A program made the translations under genes and the position numbers. The notes beneath the pieces were generated by a model. That model was not told where the DNA came from, searched no databases, and was given only the letters and a program-made list of their open reading frames with translations. Positions 7,443 to 15,126 of a stretch of DNA of 20,852 bases are shown here, piece after piece. Numbering within the stretch: position 1 is the first letter of the stretch; the number at the start of each line of letters is the position of its first letter. Source of the DNA: Erythrobacter sp. (GTDB lineage Bacteria; Pseudomonadota; Alphaproteobacteria; Sphingomonadales; Sphingomonadaceae); the NCBI GenBank assembly GCA_030731635.1, contig JANQTR010000054.1, positions 1,660 to 22,511 on the forward strand. The letters run 5' to 3'.

Positions 7443-8855
7443 TCAGGCAGCGTTGGCGCTGATTTCAGCTGCCCGCTCACCGGCCGCTTCATTGAGCATT
7501 TCGGCCACCAGAAACGCCAGTTCCAATGATTGTTCGGCGTTGAGGCGCGGATCGCAATGGGTGTGATAGCGGTCGCCAAGGCGTTCCTCAGTGATCGCAA
7601 CTGCCCCGCCGACGCATTCGGTCACGTCCTGCCCGGTCATCTCGATATGGATGCCGCCGGGGTGCGTGCCTTCGGCGCGGTGGACGGCGAAGAAGCCTTT
7701 CACCTCGCGCAGGATCCGGTCGAACGGACGGGTCTTGAAGCCGGTGTCAGACTTCACGACATTGCCGTGCATCGGATCGCAGCTCCAAACCACCGGGTGG
7801 CCTTCACGCTCAACCGCGCGGACAAGCCGGGGCAACCCGTCTTCGACCTTGTCGTGACCAAAGCGGCTGATCAGCGTGATCCGCCCTGCCTCACGGCCCG
7901 GATTAAGCTCATCAAGCAGTGTCAGCAGTGCGTCCGGCTCAAGGCTTGGACCACATTTCATGCCCAGGGGGTTACCGATACCGCGCGCATATTCAATATG
8001 CGCGCTGCCCGGAAACCGCGTGCGATCACCGATCCACAGCATATGTGCGCTGGTCGCGTACCAATCACCGGTCAGCGAATCCTGCCGCGTCATCGCCTGT
8101 TCGTAAGGCAACAGCAGGCTTTCATGGCTGGTGTAAAAGCTGGTGCCTTTCAACTGCGGCACGGTGCTGGGATCGACCCCGCAAGCCTCCATGAAATCAA
8201 GCGCTTCGCCAATCCGGTCACCCATCTCGGAGAATTTCTCGGTCCACGGGGTGCGGCCCATGAAATCGAGCGTCCATTGGTGCACCTGCCGCAAATTGGC
8301 ATAGCCGCCACCCGCGAACGCGCGCAGCAGGTTCAATGTCGCTGCCGCCTGCGAATATGCGCGCACCATCCGCGCCGGATCATTACGGCGCGACACCGGA
8401 TCAAATTCGATCCCGTTGATATTATCGCCAAGGTAGCTTGGCAGGGTGACGCCGTCGATCGTCTCGGTCGGGGCGGAGCGCGGCTTGGCGAACTGCCCGG
8501 CCATGCGCCCAACTTTCACCACTGGACGCTTGCTGGCGAAGGTCATCACCACCGCCATCTGCAAGATCGCGCGGAACGTATCGCGGATGTTGTTGGGGTG
8601 AAATTCGGCAAAGCTTTCGGCGCAATCGCCGCCCTGCAACAGGAAACCATGGCCGCCTGCGACCTGCGCCAGATCGGCTTTCAACGCCCGCGCTTCGCCT
8701 GCGAACACCAGCGGGGGATAGCAAGACAGCGTCTTTTCGGCATCGGCCAGTTCGCTCGCATCTTCGTAATGCGGCAGGTGGCGCGCTTCGTGAGCCTTCC
8801 AGCTATCCGGGGTCCAGGTCTCAGGCACGGTCAAAACTCTTTCTTGGCTTGGCAT
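7443..8855 (-). CDS. Class II 3-deoxy-7-phosphoheptulonate (DAHP) synthase
   Basis: First enzyme of the shikimate pathway. It condenses phosphoenolpyruvate and erythrose 4-phosphate to DAHP, feeding aromatic amino acid synthesis. The 470-residue protein is of the plant-like class II. It shows the metal-ligand cysteine in GGDCAESF (75-82), RMAGQFAKPRS (117-127), KCGPS with the PEP-site lysine, SRFGHDKVE, WSCDPMHGN, GGIHIEMTGQDVTECVGG and YHTHCDPRLN, i.e. every conserved block of the class. WTPDSWKAHEARHLPHY (14-30) is the usual N-terminal opening. The start is the ATG at 8855, although its upstream region has no strong Shine-Dalgarno. It follows the M16 peptidase gene on the same strand after 121 bp and precedes egtB by 110 bp, so it is likely transcribed mainly from its own promoter. 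Allosteric control cannot be judged from sequence. Confidence 0.95.
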   Translation of the reverse strand: MPSQERVLTVPETWTPDSWKAHEARHLPHYEDASELADAEKTLSCYPPLVFAGEARALKADLAQVAGGHGFLLQGGDCAESFAEFHPNNIRDTFRAILQMAVVMTFASKRPVVKVGRMAGQFAKPRSAPTETIDGVTLPSYLGDNINGIEFDPVSRRNDPARMVRAYSQAAATLNLLRAFAGGGYANLRQVHQWTLDFMGRTPWTEKFSEMGDRIGEALDFMEACGVDPSTVPQLKGTSFYTSHESLLLPYEQAMTRQDSLTGDWYATSAHMLWIGDRTRFPGSAHIEYARGIGNPLGMKCGPSLEPDALLTLLDELNPGREAGRITLISRFGHDKVEDGLPRLVRAVEREGHPVVWSCDPMHGNVVKSDTGFKTRPFDRILREVKGFFAVHRAEGTHPGGIHIEMTGQDVTECVGGAVAITEERLGDRYHTHCDPRLNAEQSLELAFLVAEMLNEAAGERAAEISANAA

Positions 8856-8898
8856 GCGGTCAGCACACGGGGGCGCCCGCTACCCGAGGCACGATTGA

Positions 8899-8928
8899 AT
8901 TGTAAAGCGGCAATGGCGCGCAGCACAA
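8899..8928 (-). promoter_or_regulatory. Possible sigma-70-type promoter for DAHP synthase
   Basis: Reading on the minus strand, TTGTGC (8928-8923) is followed after 18 bp by TACAAT (8904-8899). The -10 matches consensus at five of six positions and the -35 at its TTG core. Initiation would fall about 35-40 nt before the ATG at 8855. It is a pattern match only. Confidence 0.35.
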
Positions 8929-8976
8929 CTATATTTCCCGCCCGCCTTTCCGCGCCGCAGCCGGCAGCACGATCGA

Positions 8977-11900
8977 TCAACGCCCCACCACACCGCTGGT
9001 GGCGGCATTGGCACTTGCACCTCCGACCGGCAATTGCGCGAGCGATTGACCCTCGGGGATCACCGCGAGCCGGAAGGGTGCACCTTTGGCAAAATACCGA
9101 TCGGCCAGAAACTGCATCACCTGCGGGCTGGTTTGCGAATAATCGGCCAGCAACGTCCGCAGCAAGGCGACCCGCTGCGGATCGGTGGTCGCGCCTTCAA
9201 GGTTGAACAGCCAGAACTGGTTGCCAGTCGACGCACGCCGGATCAGCTGGGCAAGCGGTTCGGTCACCCGCGCCAGCTCATCCGCCGTGGGAGGGTTGGC
9301 GGCCAGATCCTTGGCGATCTTGTCAGCCTCGGCAAAAAACACCGGCACGAATTCCGGCTCCAGCTGGGCTAGCGCCGTAATCCGCCCGCCGCTCGCCAGA
9401 TCGGCTGGCCAGCTGGAGAACACCTGCGGCGAATAGCTTGCCCCGGCGCGTTCCCGCAAGGCTTCGAGCAGGCGGTTGTTGAACAGCTGGGTAAGGATTT
9501 CCAGCTGGCGGCTTTCGCGCAGGGACTCAACCCCGCCGCCGCTCCGCCATGCAACCACGGCAGCGGCCTGATTGGCATCGCCGCGATGGTTGATGATCGA
9601 AGGCTGCGCCGATGATTGTGCGAAAGACGGCACCCGCGCGGCAACATCCGGCGCGATTTCTTCGCGCGGGGGCAGCGCGCCGAACGTCAGACGCAGCTGT
9701 TCGATGACGGCGGGCTTATCGAATTCACCAAACACCAGCACTTCAACCGGGCCTTGCCGCAGCAAGGGTTCCCACACCGCACGGAAACCTTCGGGTGTGA
9801 CGCCTTCAAGGGTCGCCGGATCAGGGGTGGCAAAGCGCCCATCCTTGCCGGTAACAAGATATTCCAGATCCCGGTTGAGGATCCCGCCAGGGCTGGTGGA
9901 ATACGTGTTATAGGCGAGCTCCGCGGCGGCCTTGGCGCGGATCACCGGATCAGCATCCCAGCGCGGCATCCCCAGCTTGGCCGCGAACAGATAAAGCTGA
10001 TCGGCCACGTCTTCAGACCGGGTCTGCGCGGTGAAGGTGAACACCGCTTCGTCAATCGCAAAGTCAAAGCCGAGCTTGCGCCCCGTTGCCAGCCGGTCGA
10101 TCTCGTTCTGGCCCAACTCGCCCAGCCCCGACCCCACCAGTGCCGCTTCGCCCAGCGCGGCATAGGCAGCGGTATCTGCGTCAAACGCGCGGTATCCAGC
10201 ACCGAACCGCACGCGCACCGTGACCCGGCCCGGTTCGGCATTATTAGCCCACACCAGCGCCTTGACCCCGTTAGCGAAATCGACCTGTTCAACCTCCAGC
10301 ACGCCAAGCGGCTTTTGCTCGGTGATGGTGCCCGGCGCGCCAACCGGCGGAAGTTCTTCGAACGAGAAGGTCTGCGCCGCCAGCCTTGCGCTGCCATCGA
10401 CAATAGCTTCGCGCGCCAAGGCCAGCCGCAAGGCATCCGCATCCGCCTCTCCAGCGGTTGGGGTGACATAGACTGAACGGGTGACGGTGCCTTCAAACAG
10501 TGCTTTGGTACGCGCCAGCACCTCATCTGGGTTAAGCCGGGCGGTCATGCCGTTGAACACGCTCAACACCACATCCGGCGCAGCTACGGTTTCGCGGATG
10601 TCGACCGCGTTGACGAGGTTGTTGGCAAGGTCGGAGCCTGACTGCACGCTTTCCTGTTCGACCCCATTGGCAAACGCCACTGCGAATTCCGCCGCCTCGC
10701 GATCGATTTCTTCTTGCGTCGGCGGATTGGTGAGCGCGTCAGCGATGACATTGCGGACATCCCCCAGCGCCGCCTGCCAATCATCGGTCAGCGGGGCGAA
10801 GGTAACAAAGGTCGCATCAGTCGAACGCGAAACGTCGTCCTGCTGCACCTGGGCGTATAGAAAACTGCCGCCGCTGCGTGCTCGCGCTTCAAGCCTGCGA
10901 TTGATGATCGCCTGCGAAATCGCATCGAGCAGCAGGCCTTCATTGTAGACGATAGTGTCCTGAACCGGGCGCCACGGACGCATCACCGCATAGGTCAGGC
11001 TGCGCGGCAGATCGGGTTCGACGCCGACTGCAAGCTCGCCAATCGGCGTGCCTTCGACCGGGTTTTCCAGCGCTGCTGCCGGCGCAACCGGATCGCCGAA
11101 ATCGGGCGCAACACCGGGCTTGCCGGTGCCTTTCCAATCCCCGAACCACTGTTCAACCAGCCCTGCCAGAACCATTGGATCGGCATCGCCCGCCACCACA
11201 ATCACGGTGTTTTCAGGGCGGTACCAGCGGTCATAGAACGCCTTGACGCCCTTGCCATTGGCGGCCCGCAGGGTTTCGTCCGTGCCGATCGGGTTGCGCA
11301 CCGACAGGCGTTGACCCGCAAAGAAGGTTTTCCGGGTCAGGTCTGCCATCCGCAGACCTGCGCCGCCGCGCTCGCGCTTTTCGGCGAGGACGATCGGGCG
11401 TTCGGCTGCGACGTTCGAATCATTAATGACCGGTTCGCGGATCATGCCGGATAGCAGCTTGAAGCTCTCGGACAGTTTGGCCTGATCAATATCGGGAATG
11501 TCGAGCTTGTAAGCGGTGTGGGTCGGGCTGGTTTCGGCATTGGCATCGCTGCCAAAGGTCGCGCCCAGGCGCTGCCATGCAGAAATCGCTTCGGCTTGTC
11601 CCAGATACTTGCTCTCGCGGAACAGCATGTGTTCGAGCAGGTGGGCAAATCCCTGCTCGCCATCGGCCTCGTGCAACGATCCGGCATCGATCCGCACCCG
11701 GATCGACATCTGCTTTGGCGGCACACCATTGCGCCGCACGACATAGCGCAGCCCGTTTTCCATCTCGCCAAACAGCCACTTGTCATCGACCGGAATGTCG
11801 CTGCCGCGATACAGCCACGGCACTTCGCCTGCGGTTTGTAAAGCGCGCGGCGCGGGCACGACTGGCGCGGGCGCCGGCACCGTGGCGGGCTGGGTCGCGG

Positions 11901-12000
11901 TATGGGTCTGCTGCGCCAACACGGGCTGGAGCAGAACCGCAGGGGCAAGCAGGACAACGAGAGCGCGGCTGGCGCAGGAGAGCAACGTCATATTCCGCAT
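8977..12000 (-). CDS. Secreted M16-family zinc metallopeptidase, two-domain
   Basis: Predicted periplasmic peptidase of the pitrilysin/insulinase clan, 1007 residues from the ATG at 12000, the usual length for a protein with both M16 halves. A signal peptide (ALVVLLAPAVLLQPVLA, cleavage likely before QQTH) is followed by a Pro/Ala-rich linker (TVPAPAPVVPAP). The inverted zinc motif HLLEH lies at 120-124 and the downstream AAERPIVLAEKRE supplies the third ligand, probably E208. SLHEADGEQGFAHLLEHMLF is the typical active-site block. The second half (from about residue 550) has the M16 C-terminal fold pattern but no HxxEH, as expected for the non-catalytic half. An in-frame TTG at 12012 is less likely. 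It is divergent from nfuA across 86 bp. The substrate is unknown; family members degrade small peptides or process exported proteins. Confidence 0.92.
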   Translation of the reverse strand: MRNMTLLSCASRALVVLLAPAVLLQPVLAQQTHTATQPATVPAPAPVVPAPRALQTAGEVPWLYRGSDIPVDDKWLFGEMENGLRYVVRRNGVPPKQMSIRVRIDAGSLHEADGEQGFAHLLEHMLFRESKYLGQAEAISAWQRLGATFGSDANAETSPTHTAYKLDIPDIDQAKLSESFKLLSGMIREPVINDSNVAAERPIVLAEKRERGGAGLRMADLTRKTFFAGQRLSVRNPIGTDETLRAANGKGVKAFYDRWYRPENTVIVVAGDADPMVLAGLVEQWFGDWKGTGKPGVAPDFGDPVAPAAALENPVEGTPIGELAVGVEPDLPRSLTYAVMRPWRPVQDTIVYNEGLLLDAISQAIINRRLEARARSGGSFLYAQVQQDDVSRSTDATFVTFAPLTDDWQAALGDVRNVIADALTNPPTQEEIDREAAEFAVAFANGVEQESVQSGSDLANNLVNAVDIRETVAAPDVVLSVFNGMTARLNPDEVLARTKALFEGTVTRSVYVTPTAGEADADALRLALAREAIVDGSARLAAQTFSFEELPPVGAPGTITEQKPLGVLEVEQVDFANGVKALVWANNAEPGRVTVRVRFGAGYRAFDADTAAYAALGEAALVGSGLGELGQNEIDRLATGRKLGFDFAIDEAVFTFTAQTRSEDVADQLYLFAAKLGMPRWDADPVIRAKAAAELAYNTYSTSPGGILNRDLEYLVTGKDGRFATPDPATLEGVTPEGFRAVWEPLLRQGPVEVLVFGEFDKPAVIEQLRLTFGALPPREEIAPDVAARVPSFAQSSAQPSIINHRGDANQAAAVVAWRSGGGVESLRESRQLEILTQLFNNRLLEALRERAGASYSPQVFSSWPADLASGGRITALAQLEPEFVPVFFAEADKIAKDLAANPPTADELARVTEPLAQLIRRASTGNQFWLFNLEGATTDPQRVALLRTLLADYSQTSPQVMQFLADRYFAKGAPFRLAVIPEGQSLAQLPVGGASANAATSGVVGR

Positions 12001-12086
12001 ATAGGCGGGCAAAGTGTGAAGCGATAGTGAATGCTTATCGTGCTCGCGCTCTTGTCGGGGTGGCCGAGGACAACTACGTTGGCGTC

Positions 12087-12665
12087 ATGTTCATAGAAAC
12101 CGAAACCACACCCAACCCCTCCGCCCTCAAATTCCTTCCCGGTCAAACCGTGATGAATGCGGGTAGCCGCGAATTCGCCACCCCCGAAGCCGCCGAAGCC
12201 AGCCCGCTGGCGAGCGCGATCTTCGACACGGGCGAAGTCGTCAACGTGTTCTTTGGCGCGGATTTCGTCAGTGTGACCGCCGCGCCGGGCGCCGATTGGA
12301 GCGCATTAAGACCGCAGGTCATTGCGATCCTGCTCGATCATTTCATTTCCGAAGCGCCTTTGTTTGCGGGCAGCAGCGGCAACGGCATCTCCGTACCGCC
12401 GGAGGATGAAGCCGTAGTCGAAGAGCGCCCCGAAGATGCCGAAGTGATCGCGGCGATCAACGAATTGCTCGAAACCCGAGTACGCCCAGCTGTAGCAGGT
12501 GACGGCGGCGACATCGCCTATCGCGGCTTCCGTGATGGGGTAGTGTATCTGACGCTGCAAGGTTCCTGCGCAGGTTGCCCGTCCAGCACCGCGACACTGA
12601 AGCATGGCATTGAAGGCCTGCTGAAACATTACGTCCCCGAAGTCACCGAAGTGCGCGCAGCATGA
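12087..12665 (+). CDS. nfuA: NifU-family Fe-S cluster carrier (Nfu)
   Basis: Iron-sulfur scaffold or carrier that delivers assembled clusters to apo-proteins, 192 residues. MFIETETTPNPSALKFLPGQ opens the Nfu N-terminal domain (residues 1-90), as in mitochondrial NFU1 and alphaproteobacterial homologues. After an acidic linker (104-118), the NifU C-terminal domain (119-190) carries GSCAGCPSSTATLKHGIE with the cluster-binding C161-x-x-C164. The frame is open far upstream (to 11577) inside the M16 gene, but family similarity starts at the ATG at 12087. There is no obvious Shine-Dalgarno at normal distance; a GAGGA sits about 18 nt upstream. The stop overlaps the next start (ATGA), so it is co-translated with the nitroreductase-like gene. 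Confidence 0.93.
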   Translation: MFIETETTPNPSALKFLPGQTVMNAGSREFATPEAAEASPLASAIFDTGEVVNVFFGADFVSVTAAPGADWSALRPQVIAILLDHFISEAPLFAGSSGNGISVPPEDEAVVEERPEDAEVIAAINELLETRVRPAVAGDGGDIAYRGFRDGVVYLTLQGSCAGCPSSTATLKHGIEGLLKHYVPEVTEVRAA

Positions 12666-13270
12666 CGGTGCAGTTTCACGACAATGTGCTGCCTGACGCG
12701 GCACTCGATCAGTTGTTCAACGAAGCGCGCAGTTACAATGGCTGGCTGGACAAGCCGGTCAGCGACGAACAACTCCATGCGATCTGGGATCTGATGAAAA
12801 TGGCCCCTACATCGGCCAATATGCAGCCAGTGCGGATCGTGTGGGCCAAATCGCCCGACGCCAAGGCCAAGCTTGCCGACTGCGTGATGGACGGCAACAA
12901 GGACAAGGTGCTCGCCGCTCCGGTCACCGCCGTGATTGGCTACGACATCGATTTTCACGAAGAACTGCCGTGGCTGTTCCCGCACACCGACGCAAAAAGC
13001 TGGTTTGAGGGTGATGAAAAAGCGCGTGAGCAAGGGGCATTCCGCAATTCCTCGCTGCAGGGCGCCTACCTGATGCTCGCGGCGCGGGCATTGGGGCTGG
13101 ATTGCGGGCCGATGTCGGGGTTTGATGGCACTGCGGTCAACGCTGCGTTCTTCGCCGAAAATCCGCGCCACCGGGTGAATTTCATCTGCTCACTTGGCTA
13201 TGGCGATCCAGAGAGCATCTTTGATCGCAGCCCGCGCCCGGTCTTTGCGACCTTCAACCGGATCGCCTGA
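12662..13270 (+). CDS. RutE/HadB-like nitroreductase-family protein (malonic semialdehyde reductase type)
   Basis: Predicted FMN-dependent NAD(P)H oxidoreductase of 202 residues, close to E. coli RutE (196). RutE reduces malonic semialdehyde to 3-hydroxypropionate in uracil breakdown. Diagnostic stretches are the FMN-contact MKMAPTSANMQPVRIVW (45-61), the helix QGAYLMLAARALGLDCGPMSGFD and the C-terminal FICSLGYGDPESIFDRSPRP. No other rut gene is in the window, so the pyrimidine role is not supported by context and a general aldehyde or quinone reductase role is possible. The start codon overlaps the nfuA stop in ATGA. tsaB follows after 53 bp. Confidence 0.88.
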   Translation: MTVQFHDNVLPDAALDQLFNEARSYNGWLDKPVSDEQLHAIWDLMKMAPTSANMQPVRIVWAKSPDAKAKLADCVMDGNKDKVLAAPVTAVIGYDIDFHEELPWLFPHTDAKSWFEGDEKAREQGAFRNSSLQGAYLMLAARALGLDCGPMSGFDGTAVNAAFFAENPRHRVNFICSLGYGDPESIFDRSPRPVFATFNRIA

Positions 13271-13323
13271 AGACGCATCTCGATGCTTGCTTGCGCGCGC
13301 AGCCTAAGGCATCGCGCTTGGCC

Positions 13324-13947
13324 ATGCGGACGCTCGCCATCGAAACTGCTTCCGAAGCGTGTTCTGTCGCCTTGTTTGATGGCGGCACACTGATTGCGCG
13401 TGACCACCGCGAAATCGGGCGCGGCCATGCCGAAGCGCTGGTGCCGATGATTGCCGCCCTGCCAGCCAAGGGTCGCAGCGAACGCATCCTGGTTTCGCTC
13501 GGTCCGGGCAGTTTCACGGGCGTACGCATCGGACTCGCCACGGCACGCGCACTGGGATTTGCCTGGGGCGCCGAGGTGCTGGGCTATCCTACATTGGCGC
13601 TGGTCGGTGCACGGGCATGGCAGCCAACCTTGCGCACTGTAACCGTGTGCATGAATGGCGGGCACGGCGAATGGTTCGTGCAGAATTTCGTCAATGGGCA
13701 TCCTGAAAGCGAAGTTCGCTCCCTGACCCCGGCAATGGCCTTGGCTGCCGGTGCGCAAAAAGTCATTGTCGGCAACCGCGCAAAGGAATTTGCCGCACTG
13801 CTGGGCGATGAAAGACTAGCGCTCAACCTGCTGCCCGATGCGGGCGCTGTCGGGCTTTTGCCTGAAATTGTGCTAACCCCAGCGCTCGCCCCGATCTATG
13901 GTCGTGGGCCCGATGCAACCCCGCTCGCGCAGCAGACCAAGGCATGA
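13324..13947 (+). CDS. tsaB: tRNA threonylcarbamoyladenosine synthesis protein TsaB
   Basis: TsaB is the ASKHA-fold partner of TsaD and is needed for the t6A37 modification of ANN-decoding tRNAs. From the ATG at 13324 the protein has 207 residues. It shows the N-terminal LAIETASEACSVALFDGG (4-21), GRGHAEALVPMI (32-43) and SLGPGSFTGVRIGLATARAL (58-77), the characteristic TsaB block. The C-terminal half is variable, as usual, and ends PIYGRGPDATPLAQQTKA. The frame is open to a TTG at 13291, but similarity begins at MRTLAIETAS. Its stop overlaps the rimI start (ATGA), a pairing conserved in many bacteria. Confidence 0.95.
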   Translation: MRTLAIETASEACSVALFDGGTLIARDHREIGRGHAEALVPMIAALPAKGRSERILVSLGPGSFTGVRIGLATARALGFAWGAEVLGYPTLALVGARAWQPTLRTVTVCMNGGHGEWFVQNFVNGHPESEVRSLTPAMALAAGAQKVIVGNRAKEFAALLGDERLALNLLPDAGAVGLLPEIVLTPALAPIYGRGPDATPLAQQTKA

Positions 13948-14420
13948 TCAATTGCCCGGCCCTTATTGACCGGATCATGGCCGTGATGGAAGTGGCCTTT
14001 GATCCGGCATATGGGGAGGCATGGAACCAGCGGCAGGTGGCCGATGCGCTAGCCATGCCGAACACCCATGCGCTGGTGGTGGATGCTGCGGGCGCGCCGA
14101 TCCCCGATGGTGCGCGCTCCGCTGTGCAACCGGCCGGCTTTGTGCTGACCCGCCACGTGCTCGATGAAGAGGAACTGTTGTTAATCGCCGTCGCCCCCGG
14201 CGCGCGTCAGCGCGGGATTGGCGTGGCTTTGATGGAACAAATGATCACGGCATCGCGCGCGCGCGGAATTGTGCAGATCTTCCTGGAAATGCGGCGCGGC
14301 AACCCGGCCATCCACCTTTACAACAAGTTCGGGTTCGAACCGATAGGCGAGCGTAAGCACTATTACCGGATGGCGAATGGTGAACGAATTGATGCCATTA
14401 CTTTTGGCCGGTCAATCTAG
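13944..14420 (+). CDS. rimI: Ribosomal-protein-alanine N-acetyltransferase RimI-like (GNAT)
   Basis: GNAT acetyltransferase of 158 residues, expected to acetylate the N-terminal alanine of ribosomal protein S18 and perhaps other proteins. The acetyl-CoA pyrophosphate loop is in LLLIAVAPGARQRGIGVALM (78-97, with R/Q-x-x-G-x-G/A as RQRGIG). FLEMRRGNPAIHLYNKFGFEPIGERKHYY (113-141) carries the catalytic Glu/Tyr positions expected for RimI (E115, Y141). It has an ATGA overlap with tsaB, the standard arrangement. The region after its TAG stop is the structured 115-bp gap in front of mucR. Confidence 0.92.
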   Translation: MINCPALIDRIMAVMEVAFDPAYGEAWNQRQVADALAMPNTHALVVDAAGAPIPDGARSAVQPAGFVLTRHVLDEEELLLIAVAPGARQRGIGVALMEQMITASRARGIVQIFLEMRRGNPAIHLYNKFGFEPIGERKHYYRMANGERIDAITFGRSI

Positions 14421-14441
14421 TCAGACGCCATCTGTCGCAGT

Positions 14442-14457
14442 TTTGCGTATACGCAAA
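14442..14457. promoter_or_regulatory. Perfect 16-bp palindrome upstream of mucR
   Basis: TTTGCGTATACGCAAA is a fully symmetric 16-mer that begins 22 bp after rimI, about 80-95 bp before the mucR ATG. The form (8-bp half-sites with no spacer, no following T-tract) suits a dimeric repressor operator better than a terminator. Which protein binds it is unknown. Confidence 0.5.
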
Positions 14458-14498
14458 GCAACTCTGTTGCCAATAGCCTCTGTTTGCGCCATGGGCGA

Positions 14499-14521
14499 TT
14501 TATTGGGTCGCGGCCAATAAA
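14499..14521 (+). promoter_or_regulatory. AT-rich hairpin just before the mucR ribosome-binding site
   Basis: TTTATTGG (14499-14506) and CCAATAAA (14514-14521) form an 8-bp stem with a 7-nt loop, followed by the mucR Shine-Dalgarno GAGGGA at 14527-14532. CCAATA occurs again at 14470-14475. It may be a DNA site for AT-rich binding such as MucR autoregulation, or an mRNA hairpin near the start codon. Confidence 0.35.
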
Positions 14522-14535
14522 AAATTGAGGGAATC

Positions 14536-14979
14536 ATGCAAGACTTCGAAGCCCAAGATAAAGAAACACTTATCACGCTCACCAGTGATATTGTTGCCGC
14601 GCACGTCAGCAACAATGATGTCGCAGTGACGGATGTCCCGACTCTGATCACCAACGTTTACACCGCGCTTGCCAATCTTGGCGGACCGGTCGTGGTTGAA
14701 GAAGTCAAGCCGCAGCCCGCAGTGGCAATCCGCAACTCGATCAAGCCGGATTATATCGTCTGTCTTGAAGACGGCAAGAAACTCAAGATGCTCAAGCGTT
14801 ATCTTCGCACCAACTTCGACATGACGCCCGAAGAATATCGTGCGCGCTGGGGCTTGCCCGCCGATTATCCAATGGTCGCCCCCAACTATGCGGAAACGCG
14901 CCGTGATCTGGCCAAGAAGATTGGTCTGGGCCGCAAGCCTGGGACAGTCGTGCGCCCGCGCCGCGCCAAGAAAGCCTGA
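14536..14979 (+). CDS. Ros/MucR-family transcriptional regulator with degenerate zinc finger
   Basis: DNA-binding global regulator of 147 residues. In alphaproteobacteria the family controls exopolysaccharide, motility and cell-cycle genes and represses itself. The N-terminal helical part (1-50) matches the oligomerisation region, and SIKPDYIVCLEDGKKLKMLKRYLRTNFDMTPEEYRARWGLPADYPMVAPNYAE (68-120, shown for its key residues) is the family domain. The tail is basic (RPRRAKKA). The Ros zinc ligands Cys-Cys-His-His correspond by spacing to C76, D79, Y89 and F94, so only the first is retained. The ATG at 14536 has a good ribosome-binding site (GAGGGA). It has its own structured upstream region and is followed by a strong hairpin, suggesting a single-gene transcript. 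The sugar-export cluster at the left end is a conceivable but unproven target. Confidence 0.92.
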   Translation: MQDFEAQDKETLITLTSDIVAAHVSNNDVAVTDVPTLITNVYTALANLGGPVVVEEVKPQPAVAIRNSIKPDYIVCLEDGKKLKMLKRYLRTNFDMTPEEYRARWGLPADYPMVAPNYAETRRDLAKKIGLGRKPGTVVRPRRAKKA

Positions 14980-15033
14980 TTCGCACACCAAGCGCACAGA
15001 CCGCCCCTGTTGAGAGGGTGGCAAGCCAGCTTG

Positions 15034-15074
15034 AGCAAGCAGCCCCGTCCCTATAAGGGTGGGGCTGCTTTGCT
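15034..15074 (+). terminator. Strong hairpin between mucR and fur
   Basis: A 10-bp perfect stem, AAGCAGCCCC (15037-15046) with GGGGCTGCTT (15061-15070), is extended outside by AGC/GCT across a one-base bulge and inside by CCCT/AGGG (15049-15052 and 15056-15059). A T-rich stretch (GCTTTGCT) overlaps the 3' arm but there is no long U-tract. It is the best candidate for mucR transcript termination. It lies 40-80 nt upstream of fur, so a leader role is also possible. Confidence 0.65.
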
Positions 15075-15116
15075 ATAAAGTGGCCGTATCGGATAGTGAT
15101 CGGCGCGCGCGGCGAT

Positions 15117-15120
15117 GGAG
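15117..15120 (+). promoter_or_regulatory. Ribosome-binding site suggesting a TTG start for fur
   Basis: GGAG lies 6 nt before a TTG at 15127, inside the first codons that an ATG start at 15115 would use. The ATG itself is preceded by GCGCGCGGCG with no Shine-Dalgarno. Confidence 0.5.
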
Positions 15121-15126
15121 CTTTGC

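Noticed and set aside
7530..9206. Long plus-strand open frame (558 codons) antisense to DAHP synthase
   Set aside because: It is the complement of a fully conserved class II DAHP synthase; the translation is rich in His, Arg and Gln with no domain. Long antisense frames are expected in GC-rich DNA.
9616..10476. Plus-strand open frame of 286 codons inside the M16 peptidase gene
   Set aside because: Antisense to conserved coding sequence, His/Arg-rich, no ribosome-binding site.
11577..12086. N-terminal extension of the nfuA frame
   Set aside because: It is antisense to the M16 peptidase signal peptide and active-site region; Nfu similarity begins at MFIETETTPNP.
14331..14341. GTTCGGGTTCGAAC resembling a tRNA T-arm
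   Set aside because: Lies inside the conserved rimI coding sequence (NKFGFEPIG) and no cloverleaf can be built around it.
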